Shown: in pieces, positions 1-8,425 of the stretch
Numbering within the stretch: position 1 is the stretch's first letter
Layout of the letters: every line of letters begins with the position of its first letter
DNA from: Mucilaginibacter phenanthrenivorans
GTDB lineage: Bacteria; Bacteroidota; Bacteroidia; Sphingobacteriales; Sphingobacteriaceae
Reading direction: 5' to 3'
NCBI RefSeq assembly: GCF_024721155.1
Contig: NZ_JAHVAP010000008.1
Location: forward strand, 186,001 to 250,000
DNA: 64,000 nt
Notes under the pieces: model-generated
What the model was told of the DNA's origin: nothing
Databases searched by the model: none
The model's input: the letters and a program-made list of their open reading frames with translations, nothing else
Program-made: the position numbers and the translations under genes

Positions 1-4
1 CACC

Positions 5-44
5 GAAAAAAAAAACAGGCAGCTGTTTTTGTAGCTGCCTGTTT
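5..44 (-). terminator. Rho-independent terminator of the outer-membrane barrel gene
   Basis: A perfect 12-bp inverted repeat (13-24 and 33-44, arm AAACAGGCAGCT) encloses an 8-base loop. Read on the minus strand it is followed by an uninterrupted T-run, the classical intrinsic terminator layout. It lies about 20 bases past the stop codon of the minus-strand gene at 66-809. Confidence 0.85.
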
Positions 45-65
45 ACATATCGGTATAAAGTTACT

Positions 66-809
66 TTAAAAATGAACGCCTATTCCAAACGTTGCCTGTA
101 TTTCACTTATAGGTAATTTAGTTACCAGGCGCCCGGTAGTTCCAAGCGCAGAAGTATCGCCTGTTGTACTAATCTTTAATCCGCTTGAGTTTACATAATT
201 AAGACGCAGGCCCAGGTCCCATCCGTCGGCAAATTCCCAGCGAAGGGCTGCCTGTCCGCCATAAGCAAAAGCCGATGCTTTTGAACTGGCTTGAGTTATA
301 GTTTGCGAAGAATTATTTTGACCACTTATGTAAATTGTAAGCAGGGGCGTGGAAGAGCTTTTAAGGATCCCTGCATCAGCGCGAACATCAACAATAAATT
401 TGCTGAATGTAAAGGAATACTGGGGACCGAGCATATAATTCATGTTATGATAGCGGTTAACAGCCTGCACAAGGGTAGAATTTACCTTGAAGATATTGTT
501 ATAACCGTCAGACAGTGCCTGAGCATCGCTTTGAGTAAGTTCACCCTGATCCTGGAAGCTGACAACGCCACCTATTGCTAAATTTTTATAAACGTAAACA
601 GCGCCTTCAAGACCAACTGTTATACTTCTTTTAGCAAAGCCAGCCTGGTTGTTGTTATAATCTGATTTGGCGAAATCGCCCAGGGGCTTGGTGTAGCCGG
701 TGAAAAGTGAAATATAACTTTTTACATATTCCTTTGGTTCAGAATCCTGTGCTTTGGCGTAGAAGGAGATAAGTGTAATAATAGAAACTAGTGTAAGTGT
801 TTTTTTCAT
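66..809 (-). CDS. Outer membrane beta-barrel protein
   Basis: A 247-residue secreted protein. It begins with a clear Sec signal peptide (residues 1-20, cleavage after AKA before QDSE). The rest alternates polar and hydrophobic residues in short strands separated by Asn/Ser/Gly-rich loops, and it ends in GIGVHF, the terminal-Phe signature by which the BAM machinery recognises barrel proteins. Length and pattern fit the small eight-stranded OmpA/OmpX-like or PorT-like barrels common in Bacteroidota. No enzymatic motif is visible, so no function beyond outer-membrane barrel is assigned. It is monocistronic: it has its own terminator, and the SusD gene upstream on the same strand also ends in a terminator. 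Confidence 0.75.
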   Translation of the reverse strand: MKKTLTLVSIITLISFYAKAQDSEPKEYVKSYISLFTGYTKPLGDFAKSDYNNNQAGFAKRSITVGLEGAVYVYKNLAIGGVVSFQDQGELTQSDAQALSDGYNNIFKVNSTLVQAVNRYHNMNYMLGPQYSFTFSKFIVDVRADAGILKSSSTPLLTIYISGQNNSSQTITQASSKASAFAYGGQAALRWEFADGWDLGLRLNYVNSSGLKISTTGDTSALGTTGRLVTKLPISEIQATFGIGVHF

Positions 810-1098
810 TTTATGGTGTAAGGAACGTTTTATCTGATGTTAAATTTAATATGACAGGTAATGCACGTACATCGGTTATGCAAACGTGTAAAGAAAGTTA
901 ATAGTATTCATATTAAATCTTAAAAAATGTTAAATTTTAGCTATAATAAAGCAGTTCAACAGGTTAGGAAGCTTATTTCCCAACAAACCCAGTGACCGGT
1001 TTCTATTAAGCCGCTAAAATAAGGCTAAAAAGTCATTCGTGGGATATTTCTTTTAATTACTTCAATTATTGACATTATAAACAGGCGGTATAAAAAAA
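810..1098. other. Intergenic region with no recognised gene
   Basis: This AT-rich gap between the start of the barrel gene and the terminator of the SusD gene presumably carries the minus-strand promoter for the barrel gene. I could not find a convincing TAnnTTTG -7 element at a sensible distance, and no plausible short gene is visible on either strand. Confidence 0.5.
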
Positions 1099-1128
1099 CA
1101 AAAGCCATCTTGATAAAGATGGCTTTTG
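1099..1128 (-). terminator. Rho-independent terminator of the susC-susD operon
   Basis: A perfect 12-bp inverted repeat (arms 1099-1110 and 1117-1128, arm CAAAAGCCATCT) with a 6-base loop. On the minus strand it is followed by a T-rich tract. It sits 24 bases after the SusD stop codon. Confidence 0.85.
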
Positions 1129-1151
1129 TTAAAAAGTGTTTTATAAAACGG

Positions 1152-2759
1152 CTATGGCAGATCCCACCATACCCTGCTGGTGATTTTATCACCGCCGGTC
1201 AGCCTTGATACCGCTGCATTATAATTTACAGGGTTTACCTGCTTATCAGCTACAGAATATTCCATTCTGCGGGGGATGGCGCCTGGTGATTGCGAACCCG
1301 GGTATGCGCGTGGCGCCCTAACGAAGGTGGGCATTTCAGTACGGCGAAAATTACTCCAGGCTTCGTATTCATCCATAAACGTTGTAACCCAGTATTGATC
1401 ATTGATCATTTCAAGCCCACTGGCTGCAACATATGGATGGGCTGTATAATAATCCCCCGCAGCCGATGCAGCTACAGTAGCTGCGGCACCAAAAGCAGAT
1501 AATTCCGTTATACCATTTATTACGCCATTTTTATAATGAGTAGTCGCATCGCCAAGTCCCCAGCGTTGGGCGGCCTCGGCAAGCAGCAATTCGGTTTCTG
1601 CATAGGTTAACACCAACGTCGGTGCTGTGGCATAAAACACATTAGGGCTGGGCCTTGAATATCCGGCTATACTGCCAGGATACGTCTTCGTATGCGTAAC
1701 CGGGTCGACGTAATTAGAGATGCCGTACAAAACCGTGTTACCAACATCATATCCATTAGGTAAACCAAGCTGATCCGCAGGGTCAGAAGATCCTCCTGAC
1801 GGATCGGGGTTACTCAAGGGATCAAAGTCGGCAGGATAAAGATAAGATAGTACAGGTAACCGGGGATCATTAGTACTTTGCAAAAAATCTATAAAGGTTT
1901 TACTTATTTGCCAGGATAACTGCACCTGGCCGTCTTCGCCTATACCCCTGTAAATCCTGTTAACCGAAAGCGGGTCGTTACCATCATGCTGTACAATGGC
2001 GTTGTCATCGTTACTTAGCATAGTTTTACCCTGCACCTGCGTAGCATATTTTTGTGAAGTGGCCGGATCCTTTTTTGTAAGGCGCATGGCAAGGCGCAAT
2101 AAAAATGAATTTCCAAATCTTTTCCATTTAGCTATCTGATCATCCTGGCCTGAATAAAATAGGTCTCCTGAAGGTTTATCTGCATTGTTATCAAGGCTGT
2201 CTACCGCTTGCGAAACTTCTTTTAGCATGTCGCTGTAGATGTCCTGCTGTTTATCATATGCCGGAAAAAATACCGAGCCGTGATAACCTAAACCAGCCTG
2301 GAAATATGGCACATCACCATAAACATCGGTAATGCGTTGAAATATAAGCGCCCTCATTATCCGCGACATTTGGTGCAGGTTTTTGTACTGTGGTTTACCC
2401 TGGGTGGTTGTATATAAGTCTACTGCGTATTTTACAGCTTGTGTATAAACATTGTCATAAAAATAACCAAAGCCACCCGTGCTGAGCAGGTACTTATCCC
2501 CAAAAAAGATGCCTGAAGTTGAAGCGTAGTGCTGAATAAAACAACCTGCGCCCGCAATTTCAGTTTCTTCCACTTCCTGTGCGTTATTGCTGCTGCCGGT
2601 GTAATAAAGCTGTGTACTGGTAAGGATATTATTAGGGTCGAAAACATCAACCGACACTGCATTAGGATCGGTATTTGTTTTTAGCAGATCTTTTTTGCAT
2701 GATGCAAAAGCCATTAACATAATGACGCTTGCAAGTATATATATAGTTTGTAATTTCAT
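1152..2759 (-). CDS. SusD/RagB-like nutrient-binding outer-membrane lipoprotein
   Basis: A surface lipoprotein that would cap the SusC-type transporter encoded just upstream and capture glycan or peptide ligands. With the start at 2759 the protein opens with a lipoprotein signal MKLQTIYILASVIMLMAFAS followed by the lipobox Cys. An earlier in-frame ATG at 2792 adds 11 residues (546 in total) but only 1 base after the SusC stop and spoils the signal peptide, so 2759 is preferred. After the Cys comes NTDPNA, typical of the SusD-like-2 family, and TPR-like helices (for example the helix with LTYAETELLLAEAA) characteristic of SusD folds. The substrate cannot be read from the sequence, and no glycosidase or protease lies in the same operon. 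Confidence 0.88.
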   Translation of the reverse strand: MKLQTIYILASVIMLMAFASCKKDLLKTNTDPNAVSVDVFDPNNILTSTQLYYTGSSNNAQEVEETEIAGAGCFIQHYASTSGIFFGDKYLLSTGGFGYFYDNVYTQAVKYAVDLYTTTQGKPQYKNLHQMSRIMRALIFQRITDVYGDVPYFQAGLGYHGSVFFPAYDKQQDIYSDMLKEVSQAVDSLDNNADKPSGDLFYSGQDDQIAKWKRFGNSFLLRLAMRLTKKDPATSQKYATQVQGKTMLSNDDNAIVQHDGNDPLSVNRIYRGIGEDGQVQLSWQISKTFIDFLQSTNDPRLPVLSYLYPADFDPLSNPDPSGGSSDPADQLGLPNGYDVGNTVLYGISNYVDPVTHTKTYPGSIAGYSRPSPNVFYATAPTLVLTYAETELLLAEAAQRWGLGDATTHYKNGVINGITELSAFGAAATVAASAAGDYYTAHPYVAASGLEMINDQYWVTTFMDEYEAWSNFRRTEMPTFVRAPRAYPGSQSPGAIPRRMEYSVADKQVNPVNYNAAVSRLTGGDKITSRVWWDLP

Positions 2760-2793
2760 GTTGAGCAGTTTATTATATTTTTCAATAATCATC

Positions 2794-5700
2794 TTAAAAT
2801 TTCACGTTAAGGTTAAAACCAAATGTACGGGTATAAGGCACCGTAGCCTGTTCTATACCTTGCGGCCCGTTTGAATAGTTTGATTCGGGGTCGATGTCTG
2901 GTGTATGTTTCATGATGGTAAACAGGTTACGGGCAACAAAGCTTAAGTTGATAGCCTGGATCTTGTTATTGAATAAACTAGTCGGGAAGGTATAACCAAA
3001 TATCAACTGCCTGAATTTAATAAAGCTGGCATCATAAATAAAAATGGCTGGATTGTTTGCGGCAATGGTTTGATAGTAAGTTTGTGCAAAAACTTGCTGA
3101 TCGCCATATAGTTTATCCCTGCCAGGAAGTGTTGCTTTTGATAAACCAAAGTTATAGCCGTACCATTCTGTGCCCGAGAATATTTTACCACCAAATTTAC
3201 CATCTAACAGGAATGAAAAGTTGAAATGTTTGTACCTTAATTCGCTGGTGATACCGGTTGTCCAGGGGCTAATAGCAGAGCCTGCGTCAACATAGTTTGT
3301 GCCTTGGGCAGGTGCGCCAGTGCCGGGGTCAATAACGATTTTACCATTGGCGTCGCGCTGCGGATCAGCAACATAGATCTGGTAAGCCGATTTGCCTATG
3401 GTTTGCCCTATATAAGCAACACTTACATTCTCATCCTCGCCCGCACGCGATGAAGAGCCGGTAGGGATATTTCCTAAGCCGGTAACAAGTGCCAATACTT
3501 TATTGTTATTATATGACACGTTAAGAGATTCTGTCCAGGTGAAGTCTTTTGTTTTGATGGGTGATCCTGATACGAGGAATTCGAGACCTTTATTTTGGAT
3601 AACACCTGAATTGAGTATAACGTTGGTATACCCTGATGATTCAGATATTGTTGCAGGTATAACCTCTCTGCTTTCTTTTTTATTGTAATATGCAATATCA
3701 AAGTGCAGGCGGCTATTAGCGAAGCTTAACTCGGTGCCGATCTCTAGTTCTTTAGCAGACGATGGCTCTAATAGGGCATTTGGTACAGTACCACCATTAG
3801 AAATATTGCCTATTGGATGGCCGTACAAATTACCAATGTTATTATAACCCAATAATGTTTGATATGGAGAATCAGCCTCACCACCCACATTAGCATAACC
3901 TATCCTTAATTTTCCAAGATCCATACCTGGTATGTGAATCAGTTCGGAAAATACAAATGAACCGCTCAGCGAAGGGTAAAAGTAATTTATTTTTTTACCC
4001 GGTGCCAGGGTGGAGTACCAGTCGTTACGGCCGGTAGCTGACAGGTACAGGAAATTTTTATATGCAAAATCCAATGTGCCGTAAATTGATTTATTAACGG
4101 TTACAGGGTTGTATGTAGATTCCCGGGGGTATAAAAGATTTCCAATTGTATATAAATAAGGCGTTGCAAAATTAGCTCCGCCGGCGTCAATCTGGTCTAC
4201 AACATATCTTCTTGAATTTGCGCCTAAAAGTGCAGTTACATTGAAGTCCTTCGTAACCTTAAATTCCTTACCCACTATAGCATCTATATTCAGCTCAGAT
4301 GATTTCTGGTTTTCTTCTGTCATATCCCCTGTCGGTTCGTACGCTGTACCATTGGGAGTTACGCTTGTGTTCCTGTCAGCAAAATAATCTTCACCTGCGC
4401 GCAATTGCAGGTATAATCCATTGTCGAAAGTGTATTTAAGATCGCCGGAACCTATGAACCGATTGCGGCTTGTATTGTTGATGAATTTGTATGCTGCGAA
4501 ATACGGATTGGTAGTGTAGGGGTCATCCAAAAATTGATTTTCGGATCCATCCGCTTTATAACCCGGGGCGAGTGTAGTTATGTTAACGTTAGGCGGCAGA
4601 AACTCCGTAGCAAAGTTCAGGTTGCCGGGAGCATCTGATACTGATGGGCGATTGTGTGTATAAGCATAAATGTATTGTGCCTTTAATTGCAGGTCCAGGT
4701 GTTTATCCAACTTATAATTTGCGGATAATGTAAAGGATTGTTGTTTATATCCTGCATTAGGTATAATACTGTTGTCATGCAGGTCGCTTGCCGAAAAACG
4801 CACACTTCCATCATCACCGATATTCTTACTGAACGATACTGTATTTGTTAAATGTGTTCCGTTTTTATAAAAACGGCCCATATTGCCATTTGCAACTTCG
4901 CTATAGGGCCTTTTAACACCATCAAATTGATAAACCATCTTTCCATCGAGCTTAGCTCCCCAGGCGGATAATCCTGTTTCAAATGCAGAAGGGCCATCAA
5001 TGGGTTTTTGTTGGTTAGAGCCCTGTCCATACGTCGTCTGCCAATCGGTGTTGTCTATTACGCTGGTTATTACAAAGTTGGAGTTCAGTTCCACACCTGT
5101 ACCTTTAGCATTTTTACCCGATTTGGTAGTAATTAATATAACACCTTTACTACCCCTATAACCATAAAGCGCCGAAGCAGCCGCACCTTTCAACACGGAA
5201 ATAGTTTCTATATCATCCGGGTTGATATTGATGGTTTCATCGCCACCATCAACTCCGCCGTAACCTTGCGAGTCGGTTTGTCGGGACGTACCATTTGTCA
5301 TAGGCACACCATCTATTACATATAATGGCTGATTTGAGCCTGTAATGTCCGAAATACCACGGATCACCACGTTTGCAGAGCCTCCGGGCCCTGTTGATAC
5401 ACCGGATACGTTAACACCGGCAACCTTTCCCTCCAGGCCGTTTACAAAGTTATTGTCGCGCGCCTCAGTAAGTGATGATCCCTTCACCTCGGTTACAGAA
5501 TAACCCAAAGCGCGTCTTTCCTTCTTTATACCCAAAGCCGTTACTACCACGTCCTTTAATTGCTCTGACGACGGGGGTAATTTAACGTCTAATTTAGTTT
5601 TACCGCCTACAGCAACTTCGGTTCGTTTATAACCTATATAGGTAAAAACAAGTGTTGCGGCAGGATCGGCAGTAATAGAGTAGGTTCCGTTACCATCGGT

Positions 5701-5907
5701 AAAGACACCTTTGGTCGTTCCTTTTATGCCTACCGTAACGCCAACAAGTGTTTCATTTGTTTGGGCATCAGTCACCTTACCTGTTACGGTTATGCCGGTG
5801 CTGGTTTGGGCTGCGGCTGTCCTGCTAAGCAATAAAAGAAATGCTGTCGTGGCGACAATATTCTGCAGAACCGAAGCAAATTTTTGAAAGTAAAGATTTT
5901 TTCTCAT
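2794..5907 (-). CDS. SusC/RagA family TonB-linked outer-membrane transporter
   Basis: A 1037-residue TonB-dependent transporter. Domains in order: signal peptide (1-33, ending TAAAQ); carboxypeptidase-regulatory-like beta-sandwich (about 38-115, VTGKVTDAQTNETLVGVTV); plug domain (about 118-265) with the SusC hallmarks PLYVIDGVP and a variant of the SALYGSRAANG motif reading SALYGYRGSKG; then a 22-strand barrel ending NLNVKF. It is the first gene of a two-gene operon with the SusD gene downstream. The nearby genes are a cytochrome and an AraC-controlled sugar operon, so the ligand remains unknown. Confidence 0.95.
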   Translation of the reverse strand: MRKNLYFQKFASVLQNIVATTAFLLLLSRTAAAQTSTGITVTGKVTDAQTNETLVGVTVGIKGTTKGVFTDGNGTYSITADPAATLVFTYIGYKRTEVAVGGKTKLDVKLPPSSEQLKDVVVTALGIKKERRALGYSVTEVKGSSLTEARDNNFVNGLEGKVAGVNVSGVSTGPGGSANVVIRGISDITGSNQPLYVIDGVPMTNGTSRQTDSQGYGGVDGGDETININPDDIETISVLKGAAASALYGYRGSKGVILITTKSGKNAKGTGVELNSNFVITSVIDNTDWQTTYGQGSNQQKPIDGPSAFETGLSAWGAKLDGKMVYQFDGVKRPYSEVANGNMGRFYKNGTHLTNTVSFSKNIGDDGSVRFSASDLHDNSIIPNAGYKQQSFTLSANYKLDKHLDLQLKAQYIYAYTHNRPSVSDAPGNLNFATEFLPPNVNITTLAPGYKADGSENQFLDDPYTTNPYFAAYKFINNTSRNRFIGSGDLKYTFDNGLYLQLRAGEDYFADRNTSVTPNGTAYEPTGDMTEENQKSSELNIDAIVGKEFKVTKDFNVTALLGANSRRYVVDQIDAGGANFATPYLYTIGNLLYPRESTYNPVTVNKSIYGTLDFAYKNFLYLSATGRNDWYSTLAPGKKINYFYPSLSGSFVFSELIHIPGMDLGKLRIGYANVGGEADSPYQTLLGYNNIGNLYGHPIGNISNGGTVPNALLEPSSAKELEIGTELSFANSRLHFDIAYYNKKESREVIPATISESSGYTNVILNSGVIQNKGLEFLVSGSPIKTKDFTWTESLNVSYNNNKVLALVTGLGNIPTGSSSRAGEDENVSVAYIGQTIGKSAYQIYVADPQRDANGKIVIDPGTGAPAQGTNYVDAGSAISPWTTGITSELRYKHFNFSFLLDGKFGGKIFSGTEWYGYNFGLSKATLPGRDKLYGDQQVFAQTYYQTIAANNPAIFIYDASFIKFRQLIFGYTFPTSLFNNKIQAINLSFVARNLFTIMKHTPDIDPESNYSNGPQGIEQATVPYTRTFGFNLNVKF

Positions 5908-6224
5908 AGAGTGAATTTTGGGAATAAAACTAGAATCTTATTATTTGAGTAATTGGGTAAGAACTAATCGCCTTTAAATCAATCATCATCAAATGGGGCT
6001 GGATCGGAAATATTGAATAGGCTTAGTAAAGATAATGTTAAAATGGTACTAAAAAACTTCTTCGCAGAAAAAAAATGTACCATGTTTGTTACTTGAACTC
6101 GCATATAACTATTTAGTAACAGGTGTCGTAACCAATTGATATTCCGCTTTTTTGTTTCATCAAAATAACTAACTTCACACAGTATTTTCGTCTTTCGGTA
6201 ACCTGAAATCACTTATTAAACAAT
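5908..6224. other. Divergent intergenic region between susC and the cytochrome gene
   Basis: This 317-base gap must hold promoters for both flanking genes. On the minus strand TAGTTTTA (5925-5932) is a one-mismatch -7 element 17 bases before the SusC ATG, with no good TTTG at the right distance. Apart from the doubtful 34-codon frame nothing else is recognised. Confidence 0.4.
5979..6083 (-). CDS. Possible small exported peptide (34 aa)
   Basis: A short minus-strand frame between the divergent SusC and cytochrome genes. From the ATG at 6083 it encodes basic residues, a hydrophobic stretch (ILTLSLLSLFNI) and an acidic tail ending PFDDD. Short peptides with a signal-like segment and Pro/Asp-rich tail occur between Bacteroidota genes. 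The frame extends upstream to a GTG at 6212 (77 residues) but the added part is unremarkable. Its length makes chance occurrence quite possible, and no ribosome-binding site or promoter decides the matter. Confidence 0.22.
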   Translation of the reverse strand: MVHFFSAKKFFSTILTLSLLSLFNISDPAPFDDD

Positions 6225-7331
6225 ATGCCATCCCCTGAAAAAAAGGAACTTGTTAAGGCACTGCTTAAGGTGTCAAGGTTTGTAATTTATATCACCTTGA
6301 TATCCCTTGCCTGTATGGTAATTATCATTGTTATTTTATTGAGCGATGGAAAAACGGGCGCACCCGCACAAACTGCGGTTGACAGCAAACCTGTGTCCAT
6401 TGGGGATACTCACGCTTCCTCACCAAATAGTGCTAAATCAGCACCAGCCATTATTTGGACGGCTCCTGACACAGCAACTATCCCAGCAGGTAGGGCAGGT
6501 GAAATGATCAGGTACGGCAGGGATCTTATTGCGCATACAGGAAATTATTTTGGTCCGCAGGGCAGTATTGCTCATATAAGTAATGGTATGAATTGTCAGA
6601 ATTGTCACCTCGAGGGCGGCAGCAGGCTTTTTGGGAATAATTTTGCCAGTTTTATAGCAAGCTATCCTAAAATGAGCAACCGATCGGGCAAGATTGAACC
6701 AGCTACCGGGCGGTTTGTGGAATGCTTTAAGCGGAGCCTTGGCGGCACAAGTCCCGATACTTCAAAAAAGGAGACCCGGGCCATGCTGGCCTATATGAAA
6801 TGGATAGGGCTGGGCATTAAAAAAGGGCAAACGCTATATGGTAATGCTACAGAGAAATTGCCTTTTTTGAATAATGCGGCAGATGCTGCTAAAGGGAAAT
6901 TGGTGTTTATTTCAAAATGTAAAAGCTGTCACGGAGTGAATGGTGAAGGATTGTTAGCAGCTGATAAAAAATCATACACCTATCCTCCTTTATGGGGACA
7001 GCACAGCTATAACGACGGCGCAGGGATGTACCGGATAGGTAACCTGGCAGGATTTGTTAAAAATAATATGCCGTTCGGTGCAACGTATAAAAAACCTCAA
7101 TTAACAAATGAAGAAGCCTGGAACGTGGCGGCCTTTATCAATTCGCAGCCGCGCCTGCATAAGGATCAGCATAACGACTGGCCCGATCTGACCAAAAAAC
7201 CTATCGATTTTCCGTTTGGACCCTACGCTGACAACTTTAGCGAAAAACAGCATAAGCTGGGGCCATTTAAACCGATTGCTGCATACCAAAAAGGTCACAC
7301 CATTAAAAAATCGAAGACGGATGTTTTGTAA
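6225..7331 (+). CDS. Di-haem c-type cytochrome, TsdA-like (thiosulfate dehydrogenase family)
   Basis: A 368-residue protein with one N-terminal membrane anchor (about residues 18-40), a Pro/Ala/Ser linker and two cytochrome c domains exposed to the periplasm. Haem-binding motifs are CQNCH (124-128) and CKSCH (232-236). Between them a conserved Cys in VECFKRS (Cys167, 39 residues after the first haem His) matches the unusual His/Cys axial ligation of TsdA enzymes, and Met282, 46 residues after the second haem His, fits the second axial ligand. The segment GMNCQNCHLEGG followed by the YPKMSNRSGKIEPATGRFVEC region also resembles TsdA/SoxA-type domains. TsdA oxidises thiosulfate to tetrathionate or the reverse. 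The assignment is by motif memory, so a generic electron-transfer cytochrome is the alternative. It converges on the AraC gene with a 20-base gap. Confidence 0.75.
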   Translation: MPSPEKKELVKALLKVSRFVIYITLISLACMVIIIVILLSDGKTGAPAQTAVDSKPVSIGDTHASSPNSAKSAPAIIWTAPDTATIPAGRAGEMIRYGRDLIAHTGNYFGPQGSIAHISNGMNCQNCHLEGGSRLFGNNFASFIASYPKMSNRSGKIEPATGRFVECFKRSLGGTSPDTSKKETRAMLAYMKWIGLGIKKGQTLYGNATEKLPFLNNAADAAKGKLVFISKCKSCHGVNGEGLLAADKKSYTYPPLWGQHSYNDGAGMYRIGNLAGFVKNNMPFGATYKKPQLTNEEAWNVAAFINSQPRLHKDQHNDWPDLTKKPIDFPFGPYADNFSEKQHKLGPFKPIAAYQKGHTIKKSKTDVL

Positions 7332-7351
7332 ATAGTTGATGGTTAGGTGAT

Positions 7352-8254
7352 TTATTCTGTCGTTTGGTTTTTTTTGCGATAGTCGGTAGGTGAGGTTTCC
7401 ATCAGTTTGGTAAACATTCGTGAAAAATAGTATTGGTCCTCAATTCCCAAAGTAAGAGCTATTTCCTTTACCGCCATATTGGTGAATGAAAGATACTGGC
7501 AAGCCTTTTGAACTTTTAACTGGTTAAAGTATTCAATTGGCGAGTGGCCGGTTTTTGACTTAAAGAGCGCGGAAAAATGAGATGCTGACAAGTTTACAAA
7601 CGCGGCAAGATCTTCCAGCTTCAGTGTTACGTCCAGCCGCTCCTGCATGTGGGTAATCGTTTTACTCACAAAGTCATCGTTGTTCGTTTTATCAATATGA
7701 TTAAATTGGTTTTCGTAAATAAGTGACGATAAGAAATGTGAAAATATCATATTCACATAACGGAGGGTATCCTCACTGTATCCCTTTTCAAGGTTAAAGC
7801 AGATGTCCTCAAAAAGTTTTATCCGGTCTTCGTTAAATGACAGGTACGGCTTGTAGTTTTCGGAGTTCTTTAATATCAGGCCGACTATAAACGCGGCAAT
7901 ATCACCCTTAAAGTGCATCCAGTAAATAGTCCATGGCTTATCGGTATTTGCCCCATACCTGTGCGGCGTATTTGCCGGAATGGTAATGAATTGAGAGGGC
8001 ATCAGCTCAACCCTTTTTTTATTTATTTCCAGCCAGCCCGTTCCTTCCGTGCAATAGATGATGATGTGCTGGCTTATACCCGCGGGGCGTTCCACAAAAT
8101 GGTGTTTTGCTTTAGGGTAATAGCCTATATCGGTTATATAGGTTTGCCTGGTAACAGGGTCCTTACTTAAAAAACCTGTTATTATCTTTTTGGGCAGCAC
8201 AATAAGTTTTTGCCCTGCAAAACCCTCTCTCAGCCTCACATTTTTTTGCTTCAT
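7352..8254 (-). CDS. AraC family transcriptional regulator (sugar-responsive type)
   Basis: A 300-residue cytoplasmic regulator. Residues about 40-165 form a cupin-like AraC ligand-binding domain (GISQHIIIYCTEGTGWLEI, QFITIPANTPHRYGA). Residues about 200-295 carry the two helix-turn-helix motifs of the AraC/XylS family, the second seen as VKEIALTLGIEDQYYFSRMF. It is divergent from the galM-transporter-DUF5107 operon, so the simplest reading is that it activates that operon in response to an imported sugar. The shared 171-bp intergenic region contains two copies of TAAATGGTT that could be its binding sites. Confidence 0.88.
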   Translation of the reverse strand: MKQKNVRLREGFAGQKLIVLPKKIITGFLSKDPVTRQTYITDIGYYPKAKHHFVERPAGISQHIIIYCTEGTGWLEINKKRVELMPSQFITIPANTPHRYGANTDKPWTIYWMHFKGDIAAFIVGLILKNSENYKPYLSFNEDRIKLFEDICFNLEKGYSEDTLRYVNMIFSHFLSSLIYENQFNHIDKTNNDDFVSKTITHMQERLDVTLKLEDLAAFVNLSASHFSALFKSKTGHSPIEYFNQLKVQKACQYLSFTNMAVKEIALTLGIEDQYYFSRMFTKLMETSPTDYRKKNQTTE

Positions 8255-8270
8255 TGCAGTTAAAGGTATC

Positions 8271-8350
8271 TAAATGGTTGATGCAAACTTAATTAAATAG
8301 TCGTAATATAATCCATCATTATAATAATAATACCTATTCATTAAATGGTT
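8271..8350. promoter_or_regulatory. Candidate AraC binding sites and araC -7 element
   Basis: TAAATGGTT occurs twice (8271-8279 and 8342-8350) between the divergent AraC gene and galM. On the minus strand TAAGTTTG (8284-8291) is a perfect Bacteroidota -7 element 30 bases before the AraC start, and the first repeat falls right at the expected transcription start, which would suit autoregulation. The -33 partner is poor, and a 9-base repeat in 171 bases can arise by chance. Confidence 0.35.
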
Positions 8351-8425
8351 TTAATCCATGAATTTTACAACAACCAATAGCGATGCATTTTATTTACATT
8401 GCTTTTATAAATCTAACTGAACCTA

